A stretch of DNA of 35,212 nt from positions 1-35,212 of the forward strand of contig JALWOP010000460.1 in the NCBI GenBank assembly GCA_027083445.1, written 5' to 3'. Source of the stretch: Planctomycetota bacterium. GTDB taxonomy: Bacteria > Planctomycetota > UBA1135 > GCA-002686595. The notes beneath the pieces were generated by a model that worked only from the letters and a program-made list of their open reading frames with translations, searched no databases and was not told the DNA's origin. Below are positions 1 through 7,763 of the stretch, in pieces; position 1 is the first letter of the stretch, and each line of letters begins with the position of its first letter. Made by a program: the position numbers and the translations under genes.

Positions 1-40
1 CACCCGACCCAGTCCCGCGGGGCCGATTGCCCCACGGCCG

Positions 41-62
41 ATAGTTTGGTATATCAAACTAT
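41..62. promoter_or_regulatory. Probable MarR autoregulatory operator
   Basis: A perfect inverted repeat with 8-bp arms (ATAGTTTG / CAAACTAT) around a 6-nt spacer GTATAT ends one base before the ATG of the MarR gene. AT-rich palindromes of about 20 bp overlapping their own promoter are the usual binding sites of MarR dimers. A possible -10 (TATATC) lies inside it, 7 nt before the ATG, so a bound regulator would block its own transcription. The palindrome is seen directly; the role is inferred. Confidence 0.75.
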
Positions 63-560
63 ATGCGGGCCACGCCCCACGTCTCCGCTGCTCTCGCCCG
101 GCGCTTTCTGCGTGCCTATCCGCAGGTCTTCTTCGCCTGCCATTCACGGCACGTGAGGGATCCTCGGACGGGGAGGGTCTTGACCGACCACCTGGTGAGC
201 CTTCTCGATCATCTCGACAGGCGCGAGCCCTTGGGTCTGGGCGAGTTGGCCCGACACATGGGGGTGACGCCGGGGACGATGTCGGTGCAAGTCGACCGGC
301 TGGTCGAGGGTGGCTTTGTGGCCCGCCGGCCCTGCGCGAGGGATCGGCGCGCGGTCGAGTTGCGTTTGACTGCAGCGGGAGAACGAATGCGCAGGGCCCG
401 TTCGGTCCTCGACCCGGCGCGGGTCACGGCGCTCCTCGAGCGTCTCTCCCCCGACCAGCGCAGGGCATCCCTGGAGGCGCTCGAAACCCTTGCCGGCGCC
501 GCGCGGGCTCTGATGGACGAAGGAGAGTCCTCCCCTGCCAAACGGAGAATCAGCCGATGA
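63..560 (+). CDS. MarR family winged-helix transcriptional regulator
   Basis: A 165-residue protein with MarR architecture: N-terminal helices, then a winged helix-turn-helix at about residues 55-105 (LGELARHMGVTPGTMSVQ followed by VDRLVEGGFVARR), and the wing sequence CARDRRAVELRLTAAGERM, which is the family's DRRAxxLxLTxxG signature. The C-terminal helices would form the dimer interface. MarR proteins are usually ligand-released repressors of a neighbouring gene. The gene overlaps the next one by 4 bp (ATGA), so the two are co-translated, and a perfect palindrome lies immediately before the start. The ligand cannot be told from sequence. No Shine-Dalgarno precedes the ATG, which fits a leaderless mRNA. 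Confidence 0.9.
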   Translation: MRATPHVSAALARRFLRAYPQVFFACHSRHVRDPRTGRVLTDHLVSLLDHLDRREPLGLGELARHMGVTPGTMSVQVDRLVEGGFVARRPCARDRRAVELRLTAAGERMRRARSVLDPARVTALLERLSPDQRRASLEALETLAGAARALMDEGESSPAKRRISR

Positions 561-1114
561 AATGGCTCTTGATCTTGCTGGGAGTCCTTGTCGCACTGGG
601 AGGGATCTGCACTCTGATCGGTGCCCTGCGTCCCAGGGACCACGTGGCCCGTTCGCAGGCGACCTTTCAAGCCGGCCGGGAGGTGCTTTGGGAAGTGCTG
701 GCCGACTTTGCAGCCTGGCCCGAGTGGAACTCCGCCTTCGAGACGGTGACGCAACGCGAGCCCCGCGATGGGAAGGCGTTCTGGGTGGCCAAGGGTTCCT
801 GGGGCGAGTTACCCATGGTCATGGAAACCGTCGAGCGCCCCAAGCTCCTGGTGACCCGTATCCCCGAGGATGCCGGCATCGGTTTCAGCGGTACCTGGCG
901 CTACGAGCTCGAGGCCCGACCCGAAGGCGGTACGACCTTGACCGTCACCGAGCGCGGTAGCGTTTCGAGCCCCTTCTTCCGTTTCGTGATGATCTTCCAC
1001 GACAACCACGCCACCCAGCTACGCTTCCTCGAAGACCTGGCCGCCCACCTGAAGGAAGAGGTGCACCCCAAGCCCCTGGCCGAGGAGGAAGGCCTCCGCA
1101 AGGAACCGGACTGA
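557..1114 (+). CDS. SRPBCC (START-like) family protein with N-terminal membrane anchor
   Basis: A 185-residue protein beginning with a hydrophobic segment at residues 3-24 (LLILLGVLVALGGICTLIGA), followed by an SRPBCC/polyketide-cyclase-like fold. Seen are the opening strand with alpha helix EVLWEVLADFAAWPEWNSAF, the strands around WRYELEARPEGGTTLTVTE, and the long C-terminal helix HATQLRFLEDLAAHLKEE. The WPEWN motif in the first helix region is typical of the family, which binds hydrophobic ligands in a deep cavity. Its start codon overlaps the stop of the MarR gene, so it is the likely target of that regulator, perhaps in lipid or hydrophobic-compound handling. No catalytic residues can be assigned and the substrate is unknown. 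Confidence 0.82.
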   Translation: MKWLLILLGVLVALGGICTLIGALRPRDHVARSQATFQAGREVLWEVLADFAAWPEWNSAFETVTQREPRDGKAFWVAKGSWGELPMVMETVERPKLLVTRIPEDAGIGFSGTWRYELEARPEGGTTLTVTERGSVSSPFFRFVMIFHDNHATQLRFLEDLAAHLKEEVHPKPLAEEEGLRKEPD

Positions 1115-1262
1115 GCCCCTCGTACCCTACGACAGAGAAAGGGCCCCGGCTCCAGCGGCGCCACTTCGTGACCCACCTCTTCCCAGGCTACCTGAGGCAA
1201 GATCGGGTTCAGTCAGTTAGATTCGCCGCCACGGCTTGCCGTAAAGGGCCTCTCCACCCGGC

Positions 1263-3113
1263 ATGAAGAAGATCACGATCGTCGGTGTTCCCGCCGCCAT
1301 GCTTCTGTGCGGGCTGCTGTATCTTCTTTGCGTCTGTGGCAGAGAGAAGAACGAAGCCGCCGCCTCACGATTCCCCTCAGGTGGAGGAGTGGCAAGCCAG
1401 GGCCCGAGCACCCTAGCAAGGCCTGATGACGAGCCGCAGAATCCAAGGAAGGCCTTGGGGGAGCTGACGGGTGATGGGCTCGAAATCCTCGTGCAGTGGA
1501 TGGACAATGATACCTGGGAGGAAGTCGATCACGGAACTCTTACGTACTTGACCGATGATGTCTCCCAGCAGCTGTCGCTCGAGGAACCTAGTTCGCGGTC
1601 CATCGAAGGCCTTTATCCCATCCGATTCGAAGTCGACGGAACCTACTCACGTGCGATCGTGTCGGAACTCACCGATGACGGTAGAACACGCCTTCGCGCA
1701 TGGATGTTCCCAGGGATCCTCGTTCAGGGCCCTGAGAACCTCCAAGGTGAAGACATTTCGGTGGTACGCTTCGATACACCGCGAAGCTATGAAGCACACC
1801 TCAAGCACCCGGGTCGCATCAACGATGAAGACCGCAGGCCTACACGGTCGCTGCCGGCGTACCTGCCTTGGGACGGAGATGATCTGCGCCCGTACTGGAT
1901 TCGGACCTCAAACGGGCCCTGGAATCGCGTAGCGCCATCTGCGGTGGCACATGCCGAACACTTCTTCCGCCTCGAGGACGAGTGCTCAGGGTCCCTGGAG
2001 ATTGCGCTGGTAGGGGCGGCACGAGGCTACCTGCTAAGGTTCCTACTGATCGAGGAGGCGCACGGAAGACCCCTCCTGGACTACGCCCCCTTGGTACTGG
2101 ATGCCAAGGAGTTGGTGGGAATTCGCGAAGTCAGCGGGACCCTGCTGTTCGGCTACGGGCCGTCGATGCATATTCTGCGCAATCCCGTTGCTCGTCTACC
2201 GGTCACCGTTCAGTGCGGGGAGATCACTCGGGTCGTCCTAGACCTGGAACCTCAACCGCCTGAACGTGGCATGATTGCAGGGCACCTGAGTGTGCCCGGC
2301 TTGGAGCTCATCGAAGACATCGAGCTTCCACAAGAGGTCGCGATCCGACTTCTCTCGGACTCTCCATATCTCTACGGTGTGCGGAACCTCGTGAGCTACC
2401 AGTCGTACGAGGATATGCCGCAGGAAGGATCCGGTAGACGGTTCGCGCTAGGGCCAGTCCCCTTTGGAGCGCATGTCCTGCAAGTTCTACCGTTCGGAAT
2501 CGAAGTCGAGGTGCTCGTGAAAAACTCAACAGGAGTCAAGGAGGACATCTCCCTTCAAGGTATCGCTCGTTCGAGGGTTCGGGTTTTCGGCGCGGACAAC
2601 ACTCAGGTCGAAGTTCTTAGTTTCCAGGCCGTTTCCCACCCAGTCGAGGGCAAGAGATGGAACCTACCTGCACGGGAGGTGTCTCCAGGAGAATGGGAGG
2701 TTGTCTCCGTCGCAGGGAACATTACCCTCGAGGTGGGTACGAAGAATCATGGATACACCACGAAGCAGGTATACGTAGGCGCTGGGTGGAACGACATCAC
2801 GGTCGAGGTGGAGAAATCCTACTCCCGATCGGTCCGCCTGGTGAAGTCGGGAAATCCTTTTAGGGCACCTGTAGACTGGTGGTTCCACATTTACCCCATC
2901 AAGATCAGTGGAGAAGGATCGTACGAGAATCGAGACGTGCGACTGAACGCCGAACTGGCCAAGACTGGCGTTTCTGAGGTGCGTTTTATTTTCTCGGGTC
3001 CGGGAGAGTTCCAGCTCAAAATCCCCGCCCTTGAAGGGGTGGAACTCCCCGATCAGGTAACGATGACTATCGGCGACTTCAGCGACCCCTTACTGATCAA
3101 CGTCCGAGAATAG
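1263..3113 (+). CDS. Hypothetical membrane-anchored protein, probable extracytoplasmic beta-rich domains
   Basis: A 616-residue protein that I do not recognise. It starts with a lysine pair and a hydrophobic stretch (residues 5-26, TIVGVPAAMLLCGLLYLLCV), consistent with a signal anchor; no good lipobox is present. The rest is beta-strand-rich with several segments like the beta-sandwich modules found in planctomycete carboxypeptidase-regulatory-like proteins (for example around VRVFGADNTQVEVLSFQAV and GNITLEVGTKNHGYTTKQV). No catalytic motif was found. Sampled rows are about 52-57% GC against the mid to high 60s around it, and codon use is less GC-biased, which suggests recent acquisition. 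IS relics follow directly. Confidence 0.7.
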   Translation: MKKITIVGVPAAMLLCGLLYLLCVCGREKNEAAASRFPSGGGVASQGPSTLARPDDEPQNPRKALGELTGDGLEILVQWMDNDTWEEVDHGTLTYLTDDVSQQLSLEEPSSRSIEGLYPIRFEVDGTYSRAIVSELTDDGRTRLRAWMFPGILVQGPENLQGEDISVVRFDTPRSYEAHLKHPGRINDEDRRPTRSLPAYLPWDGDDLRPYWIRTSNGPWNRVAPSAVAHAEHFFRLEDECSGSLEIALVGAARGYLLRFLLIEEAHGRPLLDYAPLVLDAKELVGIREVSGTLLFGYGPSMHILRNPVARLPVTVQCGEITRVVLDLEPQPPERGMIAGHLSVPGLELIEDIELPQEVAIRLLSDSPYLYGVRNLVSYQSYEDMPQEGSGRRFALGPVPFGAHVLQVLPFGIEVEVLVKNSTGVKEDISLQGIARSRVRVFGADNTQVEVLSFQAVSHPVEGKRWNLPAREVSPGEWEVVSVAGNITLEVGTKNHGYTTKQVYVGAGWNDITVEVEKSYSRSVRLVKSGNPFRAPVDWWFHIYPIKISGEGSYENRDVRLNAELAKTGVSEVRFIFSGPGEFQLKIPALEGVELPDQVTMTIGDFSDPLLINVRE

Positions 3114-3114
3114 A

Positions 3115-3421
3115 TGCGCTCACATCTCTTGCACGGCAGAGCAACAGTTGCGGTGTGAATTCTCTCTCGGTGGCCATGCTGAGGTAGATGCGTCCACTCT
3201 CCCGCTCCTCTGCAATCTCGATCGCGAAAGCGCTGACGAGTTGGAGCAGGAAGGCCGCTTTCGAAAAGAGTGCTGCGACGCGCATGCGCCGCTTGATCTC
3301 GCGGCTCAGGCGTTCGAGCACGTTGCCCGTGAGTAGTCGCCGCCGGTGCATTGCGGGAGTTCGAAGATGGACTGCCGCCGGAGGATGTTGTTCTCCAGCC
3401 ACGTGGCCAGGTCGTAGCTGT
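3115..3421 (-). pseudogene. IS256 (Mutator-type) transposase C-terminal remnant
   Basis: Read on the minus strand, this encodes the diagnostic C-terminal part of IS256-family transposases: SYDLATWLENN, then (after a frame change near 3345-3360) HRRRLLTGNVLERLSREIKR, RMRVAALFSKAAFLLQLVSA, and EIAEERESGRIYLSM. These match the family pattern RTTNxLERLNxEIKRRTRV...FPNxASCLRLV...EIxEEWxTGxxYL. The N-terminal two-thirds and the catalytic DDE residues are absent, and the frame is broken, so it cannot be active. Its upstream edge stops at the left end of an IS3-like element at about 3422. Confidence 0.78.
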
Positions 3422-3675
3422 CCTGACCTTACCCCCGGAATCCGGTCCACCAGATTCTGGCACTCCCGCCTAGAATCCTTGAAGGAGGCCCCATGCGGAA
3501 GTCCCGATTCACCGAAGAGCAGATCGTCGCGATCCTGAAGGAGTCCGAGGCTGGCACGCCGACCTCGATCCCCGAGCCGGCGATCACTCCGTCGGGAGCT
3601 TCCCGATCGTGCTCGACTACCTTCCAGGAGGAGCGCAGCTTGGAACAGAAGGACTCCAGGATTCTGCGCTCATGA
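3422..3675 (+). mobile_element. IS3-family element remnant: left end plus broken orfA
   Basis: The sequence starting TGACCTTACCCCCGGA at about 3424 resembles an IS3-family left terminal repeat. About 70 bp later, after an AAGGAGG ribosome site, an orfA start reads MRKSRFTEEQIVAILKESEA, the typical N-terminus of IS3/IS911-type OrfA helix-turn-helix proteins. After about residue 23 the frame shifts (the expected frame continues as ADLDPRAGDHSVGSFP, recalling the family's ADLCRxHGISxxTFY) and the frame ends at 3675. No orfB, DDE domain or right end is visible. The element abuts the IS256 relic, suggesting nested insertion and decay. The following 160 bp up to the tRNA hold no gene that I can see. 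Confidence 0.75.
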
Positions 3676-3834
3676 TCCTTGCTCTCTTCTTCGCGTCATG
3701 GGGCTCTGCTCCCCAAACCACGCCTGGGACATCCCTGCCAGGGTGCTTGGCATCCCGTGGCGACACTCCCGCCGCTCACCCAATGCGGCATCGAACCAGG
3801 GCTCGCCTAACCGGCGCTCTGCCGGGACCTTATG

Positions 3835-3910
<76 letters not shown>

Positions 3911-3924
3911 TCGGGGGGCCGGGG

Positions 3925-3953
3925 ATCCTACTTCCAGGAGAGAGACCCGGCAA
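3925..3953 (-). promoter_or_regulatory. Promoter of tRNA-Gly
   Basis: On the minus strand TTGCCG (3948-3953), a 17-nt spacer and TAGGAT (3925-3930) form a sigma70-like promoter. The predicted start lies about 7 nt downstream, leaving a short leader before the tRNA 5' end at 3910. TAGGAT also appears just before protein genes in this window. Confidence 0.7.
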
Positions 3954-4175
3954 GAGGCCCCTCGAGAGGGTCGGCGAGCTGGGATGGAAGCCCCCCGATC
4001 GGGTAGGATCTTCCCGTGGCGCGGAGGGGCCACCCCGCCGGGCCGCACGGCCGTGCTCCTCAGGTCCGATGGCGGACCGGAATGCGACCGTCGTTCGATC
4101 CGATGCGTCACTCCATGTTCCGATCTCCCTTTCGCAATGCTGGTAGAGACGTCTCGCCAACCCAAACCTGATGCC

Positions 4176-4454
4176 ATGGGTAAACGCCTCTACGTCGGCA
4201 ACCTCTCCTACGACAGTACCGAAGACTCCGTCCGCGCCGCCTTCTCCGAAGGAGGTCGCGCCGTCGACGAAGTCGTCATCATGATGGACCGGGAAACCGG
4301 TCGACCCCGCGGCTTCGCCTTCGTCGAGATGGGAAGCGACGCCGATGCCCAGGCCGCCATCGAAGCGATGGACGGCACCATGCTCGACGGCCGCAACCTC
4401 AAGGTGAACGAAGCGCGCGAACGCCGGCCGGGCGGCGGCGGCGGTCGCTGGTAA
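4176..4454 (+). CDS. RRM-domain RNA-binding protein (Gly-rich tail)
   Basis: A 92-residue protein consisting of one RNA recognition motif. RNP2 is seen as LYVGNL (residues 5-10) and RNP1 as RGFAFVEM (about residues 45-52), with the beta-alpha-beta pattern between them and the closing strand LDGRNLKVNEARER. It ends in a short Gly-rich tail (RRPGGGGGRW). Small RRM proteins of this form are common in cyanobacteria and planctomycetes and bind RNA, often with cold-related roles, but the target here is unknown. The start was chosen at MGKRLYVGNL because the domain begins there; the longer frame upstream covers non-coding leader. It is alone, with a hairpin about 20 bp after the stop. Confidence 0.92.
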   Translation: MGKRLYVGNLSYDSTEDSVRAAFSEGGRAVDEVVIMMDRETGRPRGFAFVEMGSDADAQAAIEAMDGTMLDGRNLKVNEARERRPGGGGGRW

Positions 4455-4474
4455 ACCACTCCTGACCCCGAATG

Positions 4475-4506
4475 CGGCGCCTCTCACCCTCGGGTGGGCG
4501 GCGCCG
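4475..4506. terminator. Stem-loop after the RRM gene, probable terminator
   Basis: The arms CGGCGCC and GGCGCCG enclose a second inner pairing CACCC/GGGTG, making a strong GC-rich hairpin 21 bp after the stop codon. There is no U-run, so intrinsic termination is uncertain; it may also act for the convergent methyltransferase gene. Confidence 0.5.
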
Positions 4507-4586
4507 ACGTCTTGGATCCCCGCGCTGATCCCCCACACCGCCCCCCGGAGCCGACACGGCTCACACCGGCCCGCAGAGGGGACCGC

Positions 4587-5147
4587 TCAGACCTCACGTA
4601 CCTCGAAGCCCTCGCTGACCGAGTAGGTGAGCAACCGCGCACCCGGCGCGGCGCCCCGGCGTACCAGCTCCTCGATCCACTCCTCCTGACCCGGCCAAGG
4701 GTAGGCGTAGATCAGATCGAAATCCGCAAGGTCCATCCCCAGTTCCACATACCCATCCGCCCCTTCGGTCGGGGTGTGGAACTCCGCGTCGAGCAGGGAG
4801 ACCTCGTCCCGGAAATCAGGGGGAACGAAGCTACCCAAGGCAAAGGTCGCCGCCCCCCCCACCTCCTCGTTCAAGTCACAGGCGGCCCGGTGCAACTCCG
4901 GCTCGATCTCGATTCCAAAGGCGTCGAAGCCGAGCCGGTCGGCCAGAAGGGTGATCACACCGAGCCCCGAGCCGAGTTCCAGGAAGGAGTGGCAGCGCTC
5001 CCTCTCGAGTTGCAAGGCCGCGTGGGCCTCGCGCTGGTCCGCGGGAATGAAGGCGTGGAAGAGGCTCCCTCGGCCGGCGAGAAAAGCGCGCCAGAGCTCC
5101 GCTCCCCTCCGCAGGAGATGCTCCAGGGCGGGATCGGGGACATTCAT
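4587..5147 (-). CDS. Small class I SAM-dependent methyltransferase-like protein
   Basis: A 186-residue protein with a class I methyltransferase core. Motif I is FLELGSGLGVITLLADRLGF (residues 55-74), ending in the acidic strand FGIEIEPEL that would hold the SAM ribose. A later strand FDLIYAYPWPGQEEW occupies the motif IV position, where the D/N-PP-Y/W loop would be found. The last part, VRRGAAPGARLLTYS, fits motif VI. The protein is short and has no recognisable substrate domain, so the target molecule cannot be named. A possible -10 TAGGAT lies 6 nt before the ATG and no Shine-Dalgarno is seen. It faces the RRM gene convergently. Confidence 0.8.
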   Translation of the reverse strand: MNVPDPALEHLLRRGAELWRAFLAGRGSLFHAFIPADQREAHAALQLERERCHSFLELGSGLGVITLLADRLGFDAFGIEIEPELHRAACDLNEEVGGAATFALGSFVPPDFRDEVSLLDAEFHTPTEGADGYVELGMDLADFDLIYAYPWPGQEEWIEELVRRGAAPGARLLTYSVSEGFEVREV

Positions 5148-5153
5148 CGTCCC

Positions 5154-5159
5154 ATCCTA
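5154..5159 (-). promoter_or_regulatory. Possible -10 element of the methyltransferase gene (leaderless)
   Basis: TAGGAT on the minus strand lies 6 nt before the ATG at 5147. This distance would place the transcription start at or within a base or two of the start codon. No convincing -35 was found. Confidence 0.45.
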
Positions 5160-5311
5160 CGTCCCAGAAGGCCCTCCGCCCCGAATCGGGTCCAAAGACC
5201 GCTCCAGGGACCCGATGGATAGACTTGAAAGGTTTCCACCCCCCGGGACCCTGAGCCCGAGCCCCCGGGGGACTAGGATGTCTGGGCCGGTTCCATCCGG
5301 CATCTCTCCCC

Positions 5312-6205
5312 ATGACTCGAGCAGCCTCTACCCAACCCGCGCGCCTGCGTTGGGATTGGGTCAACACCCTCTTCCTCGGCTTCGCCCACCTGATGGCCGT
5401 CGCCGGCATCGTCTACCTCATCGCGGTCAAGGCCTCACCCTGGACCCTCGGCCTCGGCGTACTCTGGTTCCTCCTGTGCGCCATGTCCATCACCGGGGGC
5501 TATCACCGCCTCTTCGCCCATAAGGCCTACCAGGCCTTCGCCCCCCTGCGCCTCTTCTACCTACTCTTCGGCGCGGCCTCGGTTCAGAACTCCGCCCTCA
5601 AGTGGTGCTCCGACCATCGACGTCACCACGCCTTCACCGATCGAGACGCCGATCCCTACAACATCCGACGGGGGTTCTGGTGGGCCCACGTCGGGTGGGT
5701 GCTCTTCAAGAGTCCCTGCGACACGATCGAAGGGGTCAAGGACCTCAAGCGCGACAAACTGGTCGTCTGGCAGGACCGCTACTACATCCCACTCGCCCTC
5801 GGCATGGGCGTCGGCGTACCCGGCCTGATCGGGCTTCTTTGGGGCGACCCGCTCGGGGCGATTCTCGTCGCCGGCTTCCTGCGCCTGGTCATCCAGTGGC
5901 ACGCGACCTTCTCGATCAACTCCGTCGCCCACTGCATCGGCTCCCAGCCCTTCTGCACGCGCACCTCGGCCCGCAACAGCGTCATCACCGCGCTGATCAC
6001 CATGGGCGAGGGCTACCACAACTTCCACCACCGCTTCCAGACCGACTATCGCAACGGCATCCGCTGGTTCCACTTCGATCCGACCAAGTGGTTCGTCTGG
6101 AGCCTCTCGAAGGTCGGCGGTACCTGGAACCTGCAACGCACCCCCAAGGCCCGCATCGAGCGCGCCCGGGAAGAGGTCAACCGCCAGCGCCACGACCCGA
6201 GCTAG
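5312..6205 (+). CDS. Acyl-CoA/acyl-lipid delta-9-type fatty acid desaturase
   Basis: A 297-residue integral-membrane desaturase. The three histidine boxes that bind the di-iron centre are present: HRLFAH (65-70), HRRHH (102-106) and HNFHH (236-240). Hydrophobic segments flank them (residues about 19-39, 46-62, 76-92, 162-195), giving the usual four-helix topology. The spacing and the lines GGYHRLFAH and EGYHNFHHRF match delta-9 stearoyl-type enzymes, which insert a double bond into a saturated acyl chain using O2 and an electron donor. No cytochrome b5 domain or dedicated reductase is seen here. The likely role is adjusting membrane fluidity. The gene stands alone; a TAGGAT at 5274 may be its -10. 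Confidence 0.93.
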   Translation: MTRAASTQPARLRWDWVNTLFLGFAHLMAVAGIVYLIAVKASPWTLGLGVLWFLLCAMSITGGYHRLFAHKAYQAFAPLRLFYLLFGAASVQNSALKWCSDHRRHHAFTDRDADPYNIRRGFWWAHVGWVLFKSPCDTIEGVKDLKRDKLVVWQDRYYIPLALGMGVGVPGLIGLLWGDPLGAILVAGFLRLVIQWHATFSINSVAHCIGSQPFCTRTSARNSVITALITMGEGYHNFHHRFQTDYRNGIRWFHFDPTKWFVWSLSKVGGTWNLQRTPKARIERAREEVNRQRHDPS

Positions 6206-6221
6206 CCCGGCCGCTTCGGGG

Positions 6222-7700
6222 TCAACTGTCGCCATAGCTCGCGCGCAGCTCCTGCAAACGCCGCTCCAGGCTTCGGCGTAGCTCAGCCTGCTCAGGATTC
6301 GAGGCGAGGTTGTGCATCTCGTCCGGATCACGCTCGAGATCGTAGAGTTCGAAGGTCTGCGAGCGCTCGAAGTAGATCAACTTGTGGCGGGCCGTGCGAA
6401 TGCCGTAGTGGGGTGTCACCCGGTGAAAGGTGCGGCCCTCGTCGTACTCGTAGTAGCGGTAGTAGATCGCATCACGCCACGAGTCGGGTTCTACTCCTCG
6501 CAGGAGAGGGGTGAGGCTGCGACCCTGCATGGATGCACCCCCCTCCAAACCCGCGTAATCGAGCAGGGTCGGCGCCAGATCCAGATTCTGTACGAGCAGG
6601 TCGCTCGTGCCCACTCGGACGCCGGGCCCCGCTGCGATGAGGGGCGTGCGCAGCGCAGGTTCATACATCCAGCGCTTGTCGTACCAACCGTGCTCGCCGA
6701 GAAAGAAGCCCTGATCCGAGGTGTAAATCACCAGCGTGCTTTCAGTCAGGTCGAGCTCGTCGAGCTGCCGCTGAATCGCCCCCACCGCATCGTCGAGACC
6801 CCGAACACAGCGCAGGTAGTCCTTGATGAAGCGCTGGTAGTTCCAGCGGGTACGCGCAGCCACATCGAGGTCCGCAGGTGGAATCTCACCATAGGCCGCA
6901 TCCCACGCCTCCCGCTCCTCGGCCGTGAGACGCGCCAACTTGCCCTCGCGAGCTCCATCGAGAATCCCCTTCCCCGTCACCGGGAGCTTGAGATCGTAAG
7001 CGGGGAAGAGGTCCCGCGCGATGCGCATCTGCGCCAGAGCCGCTCCGGGATTGCGACCGGCATGGTCGTCGAAAAGGGTACGCGGCTCGGGAAGGTCCCG
7101 GTCCCGATAGAGATCGAGGTAGCGGATGGCCGGGTCCCAGGTGCGGTGGGTGGCGTGAAAGCAGACCCACAGGAAGAAGGGGCTTTGCCGACCGTGTTCC
7201 TCGAGCCAGTCGCTCGCGGCGTGGGCGATGATGTCGGTGCAGTGGCCCTGCCCCCGATGCTTGCCCTTGGCGGTTCGCAGGAACGGCGCGTAGTAGGGCC
7301 CCTCCACCACCGTCCAATCGTCGAACCCCCGCGGATCGCCGGGCAGGTGCCACTTTCCGATCACCGCCGTGCGATACCCTCCAGCCCGAAGGAGTTCGGA
7401 GAGCAGAGGCACATCCGCCCGCAACCCCGGCCGATTGCCGAGCTGACCGTTGCGATGGGAGTGGAGACCGGTCATGACCACCGCCCGCGCAGGCGCACAG
7501 ATCGAGTTGGTGACAAAGCTCTGGGTAAAGCGCATGCCCCGTGCCGCCAGGGAGTCGATGTGCGGCGTGCGGGTGAGAACACTGCCGTAGCAACCGATCG
7601 CTGCCTGGGCGTGATCGTCGGCGTAGAGGAGCACGATGTTGGGGCGCTGTCCCCCCAGGGCAATCGCGCAAAGAATCAGGCTCATGAGAACACTGCGCAT
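6222..7700 (-). CDS. Type I sulfatase (formylglycine-dependent), secreted
   Basis: A 492-residue sulfatase. After a short hydrophobic N-terminus (MRSVLMSLILCAIALGG) it shows the metal-binding start RPNIVLLYADDH (19-30), the C-x-P-x-R maturation motif CAPAR (68-72) whose Cys becomes formylglycine, and the late metal site YTSDQGFFLGEHGWYDKRWM. The C-terminal part (YDLERDPDEMHNLA) is the usual small sulfatase subdomain. These enzymes remove sulfate esters, typically from sulfated polysaccharides; the substrate cannot be told from sequence. A formylglycine-generating enzyme is not visible in the window. The start at 7700 gives the signal peptide directly; an upstream in-frame ATG would add 25 residues with no signal-like character. 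Confidence 0.93.
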   Translation of the reverse strand: MRSVLMSLILCAIALGGQRPNIVLLYADDHAQAAIGCYGSVLTRTPHIDSLAARGMRFTQSFVTNSICAPARAVVMTGLHSHRNGQLGNRPGLRADVPLLSELLRAGGYRTAVIGKWHLPGDPRGFDDWTVVEGPYYAPFLRTAKGKHRGQGHCTDIIAHAASDWLEEHGRQSPFFLWVCFHATHRTWDPAIRYLDLYRDRDLPEPRTLFDDHAGRNPGAALAQMRIARDLFPAYDLKLPVTGKGILDGAREGKLARLTAEEREAWDAAYGEIPPADLDVAARTRWNYQRFIKDYLRCVRGLDDAVGAIQRQLDELDLTESTLVIYTSDQGFFLGEHGWYDKRWMYEPALRTPLIAAGPGVRVGTSDLLVQNLDLAPTLLDYAGLEGGASMQGRSLTPLLRGVEPDSWRDAIYYRYYEYDEGRTFHRVTPHYGIRTARHKLIYFERSQTFELYDLERDPDEMHNLASNPEQAELRRSLERRLQELRASYGDS

Positions 7701-7729
7701 GGGTCCCAGAATAGGACCCGCGTTAGAAT
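7701..7729. promoter_or_regulatory. Divergent control region, sulfatase and beta-helix gene
   Basis: The spacer between the two divergent genes holds an inverted repeat GGGTCC / GGACCC (7701-7706, 7714-7719) directly in front of the sulfatase ATG. On the minus strand TATTCT lies in it, 7 nt before that ATG, as a likely -10 of a leaderless mRNA. On the plus strand TAGAAT at 7724-7729 is a possible -10 for the gene starting at 7764, which would have a leader of about 28 nt. Confidence 0.5.
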
Positions 7730-7763
7730 CGTGCTCTCCCCTTCCCCATCGCTGGAATCCACC

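Noticed and set aside
3676-3834. Possible second tRNA or attachment-site remnant before tRNA-Gly
   Set aside because: A TTCGA-like loop and a short hairpin (CCGGC/GCCGG) occur, but no cloverleaf forms and no duplication of the tRNA end was found.
5231-5272. CCCCCGGG/CCCGGGGG stem before the desaturase as a riboswitch
   Set aside because: It is a simple GC-run pairing without a conserved aptamer-like pattern.
6312-7763. A long plus-strand open frame running into the beta-helix gene
   Set aside because: It is antisense to the sulfatase, which has complete motifs; the signal peptide of the beta-helix protein begins at 7764, so the upstream part is GC-driven open frame.
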